From Actinomycetota bacterium (GTDB taxonomy: Bacteria > Actinomycetota > Geothermincolia > Geothermincolales > RBG-13-55-18): 46,383 nucleotides of DNA. This document shows, piece after piece, positions 1-7,622 of this stretch (position 1 is its first letter; every line of letters starts with the position of its first letter). The position numbers and the translations under genes were made by a program. The notes beneath the pieces were generated by a model. The model was not told the DNA's origin. It worked only from the letters and a program-made list of their open reading frames with translations, and searched no databases. The stretch is from contig JAFGDU010000149.1 in the NCBI GenBank assembly GCA_016931915.1, positions 1 through 46,383 of the forward strand, written 5' to 3'.

Positions 1-459
1 GACAACGTGGGCATCCCCATCGAGCTGGCCCTGGCGGCGGTGGACGACCGGCTGCGCGAGGAAGGCATCCGCAACCGGGCAAGCGTGGTCGTCGCCGGGG
101 GGATCCGCTCATCGGCCGACGTTATCAAGGCCATAGCCCTGGGAGCCGACGCGGTCTACATCGGCACGGCGGCACTGGTGGCCCTGGGCTGCCACGTATG
201 CCAGAAGTGTTACACGGGGAAGTGCAACTGGGGGATAGCTACCCAGGACCCCTACTTGACCAAGCGCCTGAACCCGGATGTGGGCACCAGGCGGCTGGTC
301 AACATGCTTACGGGATGGTCGCACGAGATCATGGAGATCCTGGGTGGCATGGGTATCAACGCCGTCGAGAGCCTGCGCGGCAACCGCCTGCGCTTGCGCG
401 GCGTGGGACTCACCCAGGAAGAACTGGACATATTGGGAATCAAGCACGCTGGGGTTTGA
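1..459 (+). CDS. Glutamate synthase FMN-binding subunit/domain, 3' end (partial)
   Basis: The reading frame is already open at base 1 and ends at a TGA at 457-459, so only the last ~152 residues are present. It matches the C-terminus of the FMN-binding barrel of glutamate synthase, which makes glutamate from glutamine-derived ammonia and 2-oxoglutarate. The sequence shows the barrel segment VVVAGGIRSSADVIKAIALG followed by GADAVYIGTAAL, typical of the FMN phosphate site. A four-cysteine stretch follows (CHVCQKCYTGKC, then NWGIATQ), which should ligand the Fe-S cluster. Because the GXGXG domain is a separate downstream gene, this appears to be the split, archaeal-type arrangement rather than one long GltB. 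The split is inferred from gene order; the family call is secure. Confidence 0.88.
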   Translation, partial: DNVGIPIELALAAVDDRLREEGIRNRASVVVAGGIRSSADVIKAIALGADAVYIGTAALVALGCHVCQKCYTGKCNWGIATQDPYLTKRLNPDVGTRRLVNMLTGWSHEIMEILGGMGINAVESLRGNRLRLRGVGLTQEELDILGIKHAGV

Positions 460-478
460 GTGCACTCATGCCCCAGCG

Positions 479-508
479 TGTCGCGAGGAGCGGAGCGACG
501 TGGTGACC
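479..508. repeat. Short dispersed repeat, GCGAGGAGCG type (copy 1)
   Basis: This sequence contains TCGCGAGGAGCGGAGCGACG followed by TGG. The same motif with few changes occurs inverted at 33281-33312 and 44557-44584. It lies 20 bases after the glutamate synthase stop codon, in a 281-base spacer that otherwise shows no gene. Confidence 0.6.
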
Positions 509-740
509 TCGATAGACATTTACGTTGCAGGATAAAGAGAGTCTGTTAAAGTGTCTGAGTGTTTGCGCGGCAGGAAAGAACGGTTAAAGAGATAGAGAAA
601 TATGTACGAGAAAAGTCTAGTAAAGGGTTTATGGAACCCATGACATGTAAGCCGAGTCGAAATAGGGATTCGTGGAGGAAAATCCACTGGCGTGGAGAAG
701 ATAGCGTAAAGGTAGAAGGAAGGCGAGCGAAGAGGGTGAG

Positions 741-1544
741 ATGTCTATGAAGATCGAAGTTGATCACCATGCCGGTCTACCCGGGGTCTTCAAGCGAAGA
801 AACGGCAGTGTTGAGATCAACGCCAGCCAACTCCATTACCGTGAACTGAACAACATGGTGAAGGGTGCGGCTGCGGAGGGGTCCAAGGAGATAGTGCTGG
901 AGAACGTCTACGGCCAGCGCTATATCGGCTCGGGGATACGTAAGTCCGTGAGCATCGTCGTGCATGGTGTGCCCGGAAACGACCTGGGCGCGTTCATGGA
1001 CGGGCCCAACATCATCGTGGACCGCAACGCCCAGGACGGCGTGGGGAACACCATGAACAACGGGGTTATCGTGGTTCATGGCCGTGCCGGAGATATCGTC
1101 GCCATGGGCATGCGTGGGGGTAGGATATTCGTCAAGGATAGCGTGGGCTATCGGGCAGCCATACATATGAAAGAGTACCGCCATCATCGGCCCGTCCTGG
1201 TCGTCGGAGGCGAGACCCAGGATTTCCTGGGGGAGTACATGGCGGGCGGCATGGTCATAGCCCTGGGCCTCGGAAAGAAAAACGGCGACGGGTTCAAGGC
1301 CAAGCACATCGGAACGGGTATGCACGGCGGTACGATCTTCCTCCGCGGAGGGGTGGAGGAATACCAACTGGGGAAGGAAGCGGCCGTCGCACCCGCCGAT
1401 GAAGAGGACCTTGCGTTGATCCGTCCGCATGTCGAGGAATATGTCGGGTATTTCGGTGGCGACGCGGAAGATATCCTGGACTCGGATTTCATCAAGCTCC
1501 AACCCAGATCATCCCGCCCCTTCGGAGGCATGTACGCGTATTGA
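741..1544 (+). CDS. Glutamate synthase GXGXG-domain subunit (GltB3-type)
   Basis: This 267-residue protein corresponds to the C-terminal right-handed beta-helix domain of glutamate synthase, encoded as a separate subunit. In full-length GltB this domain is structural and holds the glutaminase and FMN domains around the ammonia tunnel. The regular glycine pattern is visible from about residue 65 to 200, for example VVHGVPGNDLGAFMDG, VVHGRAGDIVAMGMRGG and HIGTGMHGGTIFLRGG. The ATG at 741 is preceded by GAGGG five bases upstream. A second ATG two codons later is possible. It follows the FMN subunit by 281 bases and is followed by a strong hairpin, so it probably closes the glt operon. No catalytic residues are expected in this subunit. 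Confidence 0.88.
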   Translation: MSMKIEVDHHAGLPGVFKRRNGSVEINASQLHYRELNNMVKGAAAEGSKEIVLENVYGQRYIGSGIRKSVSIVVHGVPGNDLGAFMDGPNIIVDRNAQDGVGNTMNNGVIVVHGRAGDIVAMGMRGGRIFVKDSVGYRAAIHMKEYRHHRPVLVVGGETQDFLGEYMAGGMVIALGLGKKNGDGFKAKHIGTGMHGGTIFLRGGVEEYQLGKEAAVAPADEEDLALIRPHVEEYVGYFGGDAEDILDSDFIKLQPRSSRPFGGMYAY

Positions 1545-1565
1545 GATCAGGCGGTAACCGTGGAG

Positions 1566-1593
1566 ACGGAAGCCGGCGCTCGCCGGCTTCCGT
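1566..1593 (+). terminator. Hairpin terminator after the glutamate synthase genes
   Basis: A perfect 12-bp stem (ACGGAAGCCGGC paired with GCCGGCTTCCGT) encloses a 4-base GCTC loop 22 bases after the stop codon. Only a weak T-rich tail follows (TCGTATT). It separates the glt genes from the regulator gene at 1729. Confidence 0.7.
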
Positions 1594-1728
1594 TCGTATT
1601 AGGGCAAAAGGACTGAACGAAAGGGACGGCTCGGGTTTATGATAAGCATGTAGGGTCCGGACGGCGAGGCACCCTATTAGGCTTAACGGGGCCGATGCCA
1701 TCGGCCGGTTGTATGCCTGGAGGCGGCG

Positions 1729-2379
1729 ATGAAGGTCTATCTCGCTTGCAAGGAGAATAGGGAGGAATTCCTCAGGGGTATCCTGGAAGCGGATTTCGCG
1801 CTGGAAACGTTGGCCTCGGACGGCCGCACCAGGCCGGCTTCCGGAGACGCGGTGGTGGTGGACCTTAGCGAAAGATCCGGTGATTGGCGCAGGTACCTGG
1901 AGGAGATCGGGGGCATACTGGGTGATGGGGTTCGGCTGCTGGCCGTATTGCGCTTCGAGCAGATGCGAGCTCTGGACAGCCGGGTGCACCTCGACGACTT
2001 CATCGCCGACGGCTTCACCGGCGAGGAGCTGAGGACGCGGCTGCGCCGCATGGTCGGGGAGGAGAAAGCCGCCGCAGCGACCGTGGGTGAACTGGAGATC
2101 GACGAGGAACGTTACGAGGTGAGGATGGGCGGCTCTCACGTGGAGCTGACCTTCAAGGAGTTCGAGCTGCTGCGCTTCCTCATGTCGCGACCGGGCAAGG
2201 TCTTCACCCGCGAGGTCCTCCTCGAACAGGTCTGGGGGTACGATTATTTCGGCGGCGCGCGCACCGTGGACGTGCACATCCGCCGCATACGCTCCAAGAT
2301 CGAACGCGAAGGGCAGACCTATATCCGCACCGTCCGCGGAGTCGGATATATTTTCGAGCATACCTCACGCGACGTTTGA
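1729..2379 (+). CDS. glnR: GlnR-like orphan OmpR-family transcriptional regulator
   Basis: This 216-residue protein has a degenerate receiver domain (about 1-115) and a C-terminal winged-helix DNA-binding domain (about 120-212). The wing domain contains LTFKEFELLRFL, GKVFTREVLLEQVWGYDYFG and RTVDVHIRRIRSKI, which closely resemble the DNA-binding half of actinobacterial GlnR as I recall it. The receiver lacks the acidic pair after strand 1 and has no lysine at the usual KPF position (DGF instead). Only an aspartate in VVVDL (residue 45) fits the phospho-acceptor position. GlnR proteins are known to work without a partner kinase, and none is adjacent here. The gene sits directly upstream of amtB-glnK-glnA. 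ATG at 1729 follows GGAGGCGGCG. The GlnR assignment is inferred from the DNA-binding domain plus context. Confidence 0.78.
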   Translation: MKVYLACKENREEFLRGILEADFALETLASDGRTRPASGDAVVVDLSERSGDWRRYLEEIGGILGDGVRLLAVLRFEQMRALDSRVHLDDFIADGFTGEELRTRLRRMVGEEKAAAATVGELEIDEERYEVRMGGSHVELTFKEFELLRFLMSRPGKVFTREVLLEQVWGYDYFGGARTVDVHIRRIRSKIEREGQTYIRTVRGVGYIFEHTSRDV

Positions 2380-2382
2380 CCT

Positions 2383-2448
2383 TTAATATTCACGAAACAC
2401 AGCTTTAACCGCGATTTAATCCCGCGATAAAGTCCTCGAAACACGCTG
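2383..2448 (+). promoter_or_regulatory. 11-bp phased operator array upstream of amtB (candidate GlnR boxes)
   Basis: Six consecutive 11-bp units begin at 2383, 2394, 2405, 2416, 2427 and 2438. Their first five bases are TTAAT, GAAAC, TTAAC, TTAAT, ATAAA and GAAAC, so each has AA at positions 3-4. The two GAAACAC copies are exactly 44 bp apart. Known GlnR sites use gTnAC and GaAAc half-sites spaced by six bases, which this matches in spacing and partly in sequence. The array lies 4 bases after the regulator's stop codon and 125 bases before the amtB start. Confidence 0.65.
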
Positions 2449-2572
2449 CCCTTAAACTCGTGCCATGAAAGCGAAAAGCGTTCGGAAAGAATCAAGGCAG
2501 GTGTTTGAAATGGTACGAGGTACCCATATCGCCGCCGGCATACGTGCTCGAGCAAATGGGAGGTGATGCGAG

Positions 2573-3949
2573 TTGAAAAAAGCCGCCACCGTATTCTTTC
2601 TCGTCGCCGCGATCCTCGTTCTCCTGACCGTGCCCGCACTGGCCGAAGGCGAGGGGGAGGCCAAGACGCCCGACAGCATATCCACGTCACTGGATACGGT
2701 CTGGGTGCTCGTGGCCGCGGCGCTCGTCTTCTTCATGCAGGCTGGGTTTTTCTTCCTGGAGGGCGGGCTCACGCGCTCCAAAAACGTGGCCAACGCCATG
2801 CTCAAGGGGGTGATGGACTTCTGCCTCGGGGCCCTAGTCTTCTGGATGGTCGGCTTCGCCTTCATGTTCGGGTTCGACCGGGGGGGTTTCATCGGTTCCA
2901 GCGGGTTCTTCACCAACCTGGCCAACCCCGACTGGAACGGTCTGCCGCTCTACGCTTTTCTGCTCTTCCAGATAGCGTTTGCCGGTGCAGCGGCTACCAT
3001 CCTGGCGGGTGCGGTGGCGGAACGCGTGAAATTCTCCGCCTACTGCATAGCTACCATATGCATAACCGGTTTTATCTATCCCGTCGTAGGGCACTGGATA
3101 TGGGCCGAGGGCGGCTGGCTCTACGATCTGGGCATGCTGGATTTCGCCGGCTCAACGGTTGTACATACCGTGGGAGGGATCTGCGCCCTGGTGGGTGCCT
3201 GGATGGTGGGTGCGCGTGCCGGGAAATATAATCCCGACGGTACCCCGAACGCCATTCCGGGACACAACATCCCCATGGCCGCCATGGGCACTTTCATCCT
3301 CTGGCTGGGCTGGTACGGGTTCAACCCCGGAAGCACCCTGCATGCCTCCCCGGCCATCGCCACCATCGCCATGACTACAACGCTCGCGGCCTCGGCAGGG
3401 GCCGTGGTCGCCATGTTCCTGACCTGGATCCGCTACGGCAAGCCCGACGTCAGCATGTCCTTCAACGGTGCCCTGGCGGGCCTGGTTGCTATCACCGCGG
3501 GCTGTGCCTACGTGAGCATGGTCAGCTCGGTGATCATAGGAATAGTCGCTGGCATCCTGGTGGTGTTCGCGGTAGAGCTCATCGACCGCAAGCTCAAGGT
3601 GGACGACCCCGTAGGCGCTATCTCGGTGCACGCCGTAAACGGTATCTGGGGCACCATAGCCGTGGGCCTCTTCGCCCAGGCTTCCCTCGGGGAGGCGAAC
3701 GGGGTGGCGGCGGTCAACGGCCTCTTTTTCGGGGGCGGCGTGGCACAACTGGGTAAGCAGCTCCTGGGCGTCGTCTCCGTAGTAGCCTGGGCTGGCGTGG
3801 CCGCCGCCATACTATTCTTCGCCCTCAAGAAGACCATCGGCATCAGGGTGGATGAGGAGGGCCAGAAGGCGGGCCTGGATATAACCGAACACAACCTGGA
3901 GGCATATCCCGACTTCCAGCCGGCGATCTCCGAGAAGGGAGTGATATAG
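2573..3949 (+). CDS. amtB: Ammonium transporter AmtB
   Basis: This 458-residue Amt/Mep/Rh-family channel conducts ammonium/ammonia across the cytoplasmic membrane. A cleavable signal peptide is visible (MKKAATVFFLVAAILVLLTV, ending PALAEG), followed by about eleven hydrophobic segments. The conserved twin pore histidines are at about residues 198 (AGSTVVHTVGG) and 353 (VHAVNGIWG). The phenylalanine-rich and WLGWYGFNPGS segments are typical of the family. The start is TTG, chosen because GGGAGGTGAT lies six bases upstream and the signal peptide begins immediately. It is followed after one base by glnK, the usual partner that blocks the channel when nitrogen is plentiful. Regulation is probably by the phased array at 2383-2448. 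Confidence 0.95.
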   Translation: MKKAATVFFLVAAILVLLTVPALAEGEGEAKTPDSISTSLDTVWVLVAAALVFFMQAGFFFLEGGLTRSKNVANAMLKGVMDFCLGALVFWMVGFAFMFGFDRGGFIGSSGFFTNLANPDWNGLPLYAFLLFQIAFAGAAATILAGAVAERVKFSAYCIATICITGFIYPVVGHWIWAEGGWLYDLGMLDFAGSTVVHTVGGICALVGAWMVGARAGKYNPDGTPNAIPGHNIPMAAMGTFILWLGWYGFNPGSTLHASPAIATIAMTTTLAASAGAVVAMFLTWIRYGKPDVSMSFNGALAGLVAITAGCAYVSMVSSVIIGIVAGILVVFAVELIDRKLKVDDPVGAISVHAVNGIWGTIAVGLFAQASLGEANGVAAVNGLFFGGGVAQLGKQLLGVVSVVAWAGVAAAILFFALKKTIGIRVDEEGQKAGLDITEHNLEAYPDFQPAISEKGVI

Positions 3950-3950
3950 G

Positions 3951-4289
3951 ATGAAGAAGGTAGAGGCACTGGTGCGGCCGGAGCGGCTGGAGCCGGTCAT
4001 GGACGAGCTGCGCGAGCTGGGATACCCGGGCGTGACCATCACCGAGGTCAAGGGGCACGGCAAGCAGAAGGGCATCACCCACATGTGGAGGGGGGCGGAA
4101 TACCGCGTCGAGTTCCTGCCCAAGCTGAAGATCGAGGCCGTGGTCCTGGACGAGGACCTGGGCAGGGTGGTAAACGCCGTGATCAAGGCGGCCCGTACGG
4201 GGTCCATTGGCGATGGCAAGGTATTCATCTACGACGTGGCGGACGCGGTGCGTATTCGCACCGGGGAATCCGGGTTCAACGCGATTTAA
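3951..4289 (+). CDS. glnK: Nitrogen regulatory protein PII (GlnK)
   Basis: This 112-residue protein is a standard-length PII signal protein. PII trimers bind ATP/ADP and 2-oxoglutarate and control AmtB and nitrogen enzymes. The T-loop is intact, with tyrosine at residue 51 in RGAEYRVEFLPK, the position modified by uridylylation or adenylylation in other bacteria. The B-loop reads ARTGSIGDGKVFI and the C-loop region reads RIRTGESGFNAI. It starts one base after the amtB stop codon and is translated with it. No modifying enzyme (GlnD/GlnE) lies in the window, so modification is not shown. Its last codons overlap the operator array of glnA. Confidence 0.95.
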   Translation: MKKVEALVRPERLEPVMDELRELGYPGVTITEVKGHGKQKGITHMWRGAEYRVEFLPKLKIEAVVLDEDLGRVVNAVIKAARTGSIGDGKVFIYDVADAVRIRTGESGFNAI

Positions 4290-4339
4290 CATAGATTTAA
4301 CAATGCGGAAAAAGCGGTGAAACACTGGAAGGACATAAT
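4286..4339 (+). promoter_or_regulatory. 11-bp phased operator array and promoter upstream of glnA
   Basis: Four pentamers begin exactly 11 bp apart at 4286, 4297, 4308 and 4319: TTAAC, TTAAC, GAAAA and GAAAC. This resembles the GlnR half-site pattern (gTnAC and GaAAc, six-base spacers) and repeats the arrangement found upstream of amtB. A CATAAT -10-like hexamer follows at 4334-4339. The normal -35 position would overlap the last units, as expected for an activator-dependent promoter. The array starts inside the glnK stop codon. Confidence 0.62.
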
Positions 4340-4393
4340 CTGGAGCGTGGATGAGCATAAGAACGGTAGGAGGCGTGAAAAAGGAGGAAAAGC

Positions 4394-5725
4394 ATGACTA
4401 CCAAGGATAAAGAATACGTGATCAAGATGGCACGGGAGAACGACGTCCGTTTCATCCGTTTCTGGTTCACCGACATCCTGGGCTTTCTCAAGAGCTTCGC
4501 CGTCACCATCAGCGAGCTGGAGGAAGGCATGGAGGATGGCATGGGCTTTGACGGGTCGTCCATCGAGGGCTACGCGCGCATAGACGAGAGTGACATGATC
4601 GCCATGCCCGATCCCAGCACCTTCGCCATCCTGCCCTGGAGGCCGCGCGAGCATAACGCGGTAGGCCGGATGTTCTGCGATATCTTGAGACCCGGCGGAG
4701 ATCCCTACGAGAAAGATCCCCGTTTCGTGCTCAAGAAGAACCTCAGGCGGGCGGCGGAGATGGGCTACACCTACTACGTCGGGCCGGAGCTGGAGTACTT
4801 TTATTTCAGATCGCCCGAGTCCACCGAGGTCCTGGACCGGGGTGGGTATTTCGACCTTACCCCCCTTGACGTGGCCAGCGACCTGCGCCGCGACACCGTC
4901 CTCGCCCTCGAGGAGCTGGGGATCGGAGTGGAGTACAGCCACCACGAGGTGGGGCCCAGCCAGCACGAGATCGACATGCGTTATACCGACGCTCTGACCA
5001 TGGCGGACAACGCCATGACCTTCCGCCTGGTGGTCAAGGAGATAGCGCTCCTCAACAGCGTCTACGCCACCTTCATGCCCAAGCCGTTGTTCGGAGAGAA
5101 CGGCAGCGGGATGCATACCCACATGTCGCTGTTCAAGGGAGACAACAACGCCTTCTACGATGTGAACGACAAGAACCATCTCTCGGATACGGCCAAGAAG
5201 TTCATCGCCGGCCTGCTGCGCCATGCGCCGGAGATAACCCTGGTATGCAACCAGTGGGTGAACTCGTACAAGCGGCTGGTGCCGGGCTACGAGGCTCCCG
5301 TGTACCTCTCTTGGGCGGTGCGCAATCGCTCCGACCTGGTGCGGGTGCCGGAATACAAGCCGGGCAAGGAAAAGGCCACGCGCATCGAGTTTCGCTCGCC
5401 TGATCCCGCCTGCAATCCCTACCTGGCTTTCGCCTGCATGCTGTCGGCCGGGCTGGAGGGCATCGAGAAGGGATACGAGCTGGCAGATTCCGTCGAGCGC
5501 AACGTGTACGAGATGTGCGAGGAGGAGAGGTGCGAGCTGGGGATCGGTCAGCTCCCCGAGGACCTATGGGAGGCCATCAAGCTGGCCGAGAAGAGCGAGC
5601 TCCTGCGCAATACCCTGGGCGACGCGGTCTTCGAGTCGCTTATCGAGAACAAGAAGATAGAGTGGGAACGCTACCGCGCCCAGGTCACGGCGTGGGAGAT
5701 GGACAATTATCTGCCGCTCTTGTAA
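4394..5725 (+). CDS. glnA: Glutamine synthetase, type I
   Basis: This 443-residue enzyme makes glutamine from glutamate, ammonia and ATP in the cytoplasm. Signature segments are present: FDGSSIEGY near residue 54, GPELEYF, HHEVGPSQHEID, GSGMHTHMSLF, NRSDLVRVP and IEFRSPDPACNPYLAF. These supply the metal, ammonia and glutamate binding residues. The length and the RNVYEMCEEE segment, where adenylylated enzymes carry their modified tyrosine loop, fit the shorter alpha-type GS that is usually not adenylylated. That subtype call is inference. The ATG follows AAAAAGGAGG by seven bases. It lies 104 bases after glnK with its own candidate promoter, so it can be expressed apart from amtB-glnK. Confidence 0.95.
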   Translation: MTTKDKEYVIKMARENDVRFIRFWFTDILGFLKSFAVTISELEEGMEDGMGFDGSSIEGYARIDESDMIAMPDPSTFAILPWRPREHNAVGRMFCDILRPGGDPYEKDPRFVLKKNLRRAAEMGYTYYVGPELEYFYFRSPESTEVLDRGGYFDLTPLDVASDLRRDTVLALEELGIGVEYSHHEVGPSQHEIDMRYTDALTMADNAMTFRLVVKEIALLNSVYATFMPKPLFGENGSGMHTHMSLFKGDNNAFYDVNDKNHLSDTAKKFIAGLLRHAPEITLVCNQWVNSYKRLVPGYEAPVYLSWAVRNRSDLVRVPEYKPGKEKATRIEFRSPDPACNPYLAFACMLSAGLEGIEKGYELADSVERNVYEMCEEERCELGIGQLPEDLWEAIKLAEKSELLRNTLGDAVFESLIENKKIEWERYRAQVTAWEMDNYLPLL

Positions 5726-5736
5726 GTCTGTTTCAT

Positions 5737-5775
5737 AAGTCTGAAGTCTGAAGTCTGAAGAGGTCTGAAGAGGTA
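5737..5775. repeat. Short tandem repeat of AAGTCTG units
   Basis: Three exact AAGTCTG units run from 5737 to 5757, followed by two AAGAGGT(CTG) variants. A further AAGTCTG lies just upstream at 5724. It sits in the 99-base gap between glnA and nadE. Confidence 0.7.
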
Positions 5776-5824
5776 AGTCAGGCCCTGATCCCCGGAAAGG
5801 AATTACCCGGAGGGGTGATGTCTC

Positions 5825-7561
5825 GTGAGGATCGCACTGGCCCAGATCAACACGGTAGTGGGCGACCTAGACGGCAACCGCGGCCACATCCTTGAGACCC
5901 TGCGTGAGGCGGAGGCGGGAGGAGCGGACCTGGTCTGTTTTCCTGAACTGTCCCTCTGCGGCTATCCCCCCGAAGACCTGCTGCTCAAAAAGGATTTCCT
6001 GGCCGGATGTGCGGACTCCCTCGCCCGGCTGGCGTGCGAGGTCGGGGACACAGTGGCCGTTGTGGGAACGCCCCTTGCGGCGGAGGACATCTTCAACGCC
6101 GCCGCCGTCATGCATCGTGGTGAGGTCGTAGCCATGTACCGCAAGAGGTTCCTCCCCAACTACGGCGTCTTTGACGAGAACCGCTACTTCGCGGCAGGTC
6201 GGGAGGGCCTGGTGATCGAGGTTGACGGGATAAAGGTGGGCATCACTATATGCGAGGACATCTGGTATCCCGGCGGCCCCCTGGAGTCAGAGGTCGCCTA
6301 TGGGGGCGCGGAGCTGGCCGTGAACCTGTCCTCCTCCCCGTATCACAAGGGCAAGCAGCTGGCGAGGCAGAAACTGGTGGAGTCGCGTGCCCTGGACGCC
6401 ATGGTCATCATGGCCTACGTCAATGCAGTGGGGGGACAGGATGAGCTGGTGTTCGACGGCGGCTCCATGGTCTTCCATCCCCTGCACGGAAGGGTGGCGT
6501 GCGCCCCGTGCTTCGAGGAATACGTGCTCCTGCACGATGTGGACGTCACGGGAATATGGGCCCAGAGGACGGCCAGGCCCATACACAGGTATTTGCGACA
6601 GGACGCTCTCCGCGCACCGACGCGGGTCTTAGAGCTGAGTGGACAAGAGGGTCCGCCGGCAGGAGGGCGTCCAACTTTACCGCCCGGGGATGAAGGGCAA
6701 CTGGCAGATGAAGAAGAGGTTATGAGGGCTCTCCTGCAGGGCCTGCGTGATTACGTGCGCAAGAACGGATTTACCGACGTTGTTTTCGGCCTCTCGGGAG
6801 GCATAGACTCCGCCCTTACGGCGGCTCTCGCCGCGAGGGCACTGGGGCCGGAACGTGTGCACGGTGTCTACCTCCCCTCCAGGTTCACCTCGGTAGTGTC
6901 GCACCAGGGTACGCAGGCACTGGTGGAGGCGCTCGGTATATCGCTGGAGACCTACGACATCGACGAGATACTGGAGTCTTACATGGATCGGGCAGAAGCC
7001 AGCCTGAAGGGTCCGGGAGAAAGCGTCGCCATGGAGAACCTGCAGGCGCGCATCCGCGGCAATATCCTCATGGGCATCTCCAACAGCCGCGGATGGCTGG
7101 TGCTGGCCACCGGCAACAAGAGCGAGCTCTCCATGGGGTACTGCACCCTCTACGGCGACATGGCGGGCGGGTTCGCAATGATCAAGGACCTCTTCAAGAG
7201 CGAGGTCTACCGCCTGTGCCATTACATCAACCACATCGAAGGCAGGGAGGTTGTACCCGCACTGGTGCTGGACAGGGAGCCCTCGGCCGAGCTGAGGGAA
7301 GACCAGAAAGACACCGATACCCTACCCCCCTACGAGCTGCTCGACCCCATCCTCGAGGACTATATCGAGAACGGCCTCAGTGTGGAAGAGATCGCAGCCA
7401 GGGGATTTGCACGCGAGCTGGTCGAGGACGTTGTGAGGCGGGTGGACGCCAACGAATACAAGCGGCGCCAGGCCCCGGTGGGGATAAAGATCACCCCGCG
7501 CGCCTTCGGCCGTGACTGGCGCCTGCCCATCTCCGCCCACCGCCCGCGCCGTGACCTTTGA
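5825..7561 (+). CDS. nadE: NAD+ synthetase, glutamine-dependent
   Basis: This 578-residue protein fuses an N-terminal nitrilase-type glutaminase (about 1-265) to a C-terminal NAD synthetase (about 295-575). The first domain releases ammonia from glutamine and the second uses it with ATP to amidate deamido-NAD. The glutaminase triad is visible as Glu41 (FPELSLCGYPPED), Lys107 (MYRKRFLPNYGVFDE) and Cys143 (GITICEDIWYPGG). The synthetase domain shows the ATP loop FGLSGGIDSALTAAL and the segment ATGNKSELSMGYCTLYGD. The start is GTG at 5825, supported by GGAGGGGTGAT seven bases upstream. Placement directly after glnA links glutamine supply to a glutamine-using enzyme, though the 99-base gap leaves co-transcription open. 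Confidence 0.95.
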   Translation: MRIALAQINTVVGDLDGNRGHILETLREAEAGGADLVCFPELSLCGYPPEDLLLKKDFLAGCADSLARLACEVGDTVAVVGTPLAAEDIFNAAAVMHRGEVVAMYRKRFLPNYGVFDENRYFAAGREGLVIEVDGIKVGITICEDIWYPGGPLESEVAYGGAELAVNLSSSPYHKGKQLARQKLVESRALDAMVIMAYVNAVGGQDELVFDGGSMVFHPLHGRVACAPCFEEYVLLHDVDVTGIWAQRTARPIHRYLRQDALRAPTRVLELSGQEGPPAGGRPTLPPGDEGQLADEEEVMRALLQGLRDYVRKNGFTDVVFGLSGGIDSALTAALAARALGPERVHGVYLPSRFTSVVSHQGTQALVEALGISLETYDIDEILESYMDRAEASLKGPGESVAMENLQARIRGNILMGISNSRGWLVLATGNKSELSMGYCTLYGDMAGGFAMIKDLFKSEVYRLCHYINHIEGREVVPALVLDREPSAELREDQKDTDTLPPYELLDPILEDYIENGLSVEEIAARGFARELVEDVVRRVDANEYKRRQAPVGIKITPRAFGRDWRLPISAHRPRRDL

Positions 7562-7600
7562 GAGAAACGGGTTATACAGCCGCTGGAAGTCGGTTCTTCT

Positions 7601-7622
7601 CCGCCGGCCCTCATTCCGGCGG
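7601..7622. terminator. Hairpin between convergent nadE and SPFH gene
   Basis: A 7-bp stem (CCGCCGG with CCGGCGG) encloses an 8-base loop. It overlaps the stop codon of the minus-strand SPFH gene and lies 40 bases after nadE. There is no T-run on either side, so termination is only a possibility. Confidence 0.35.
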
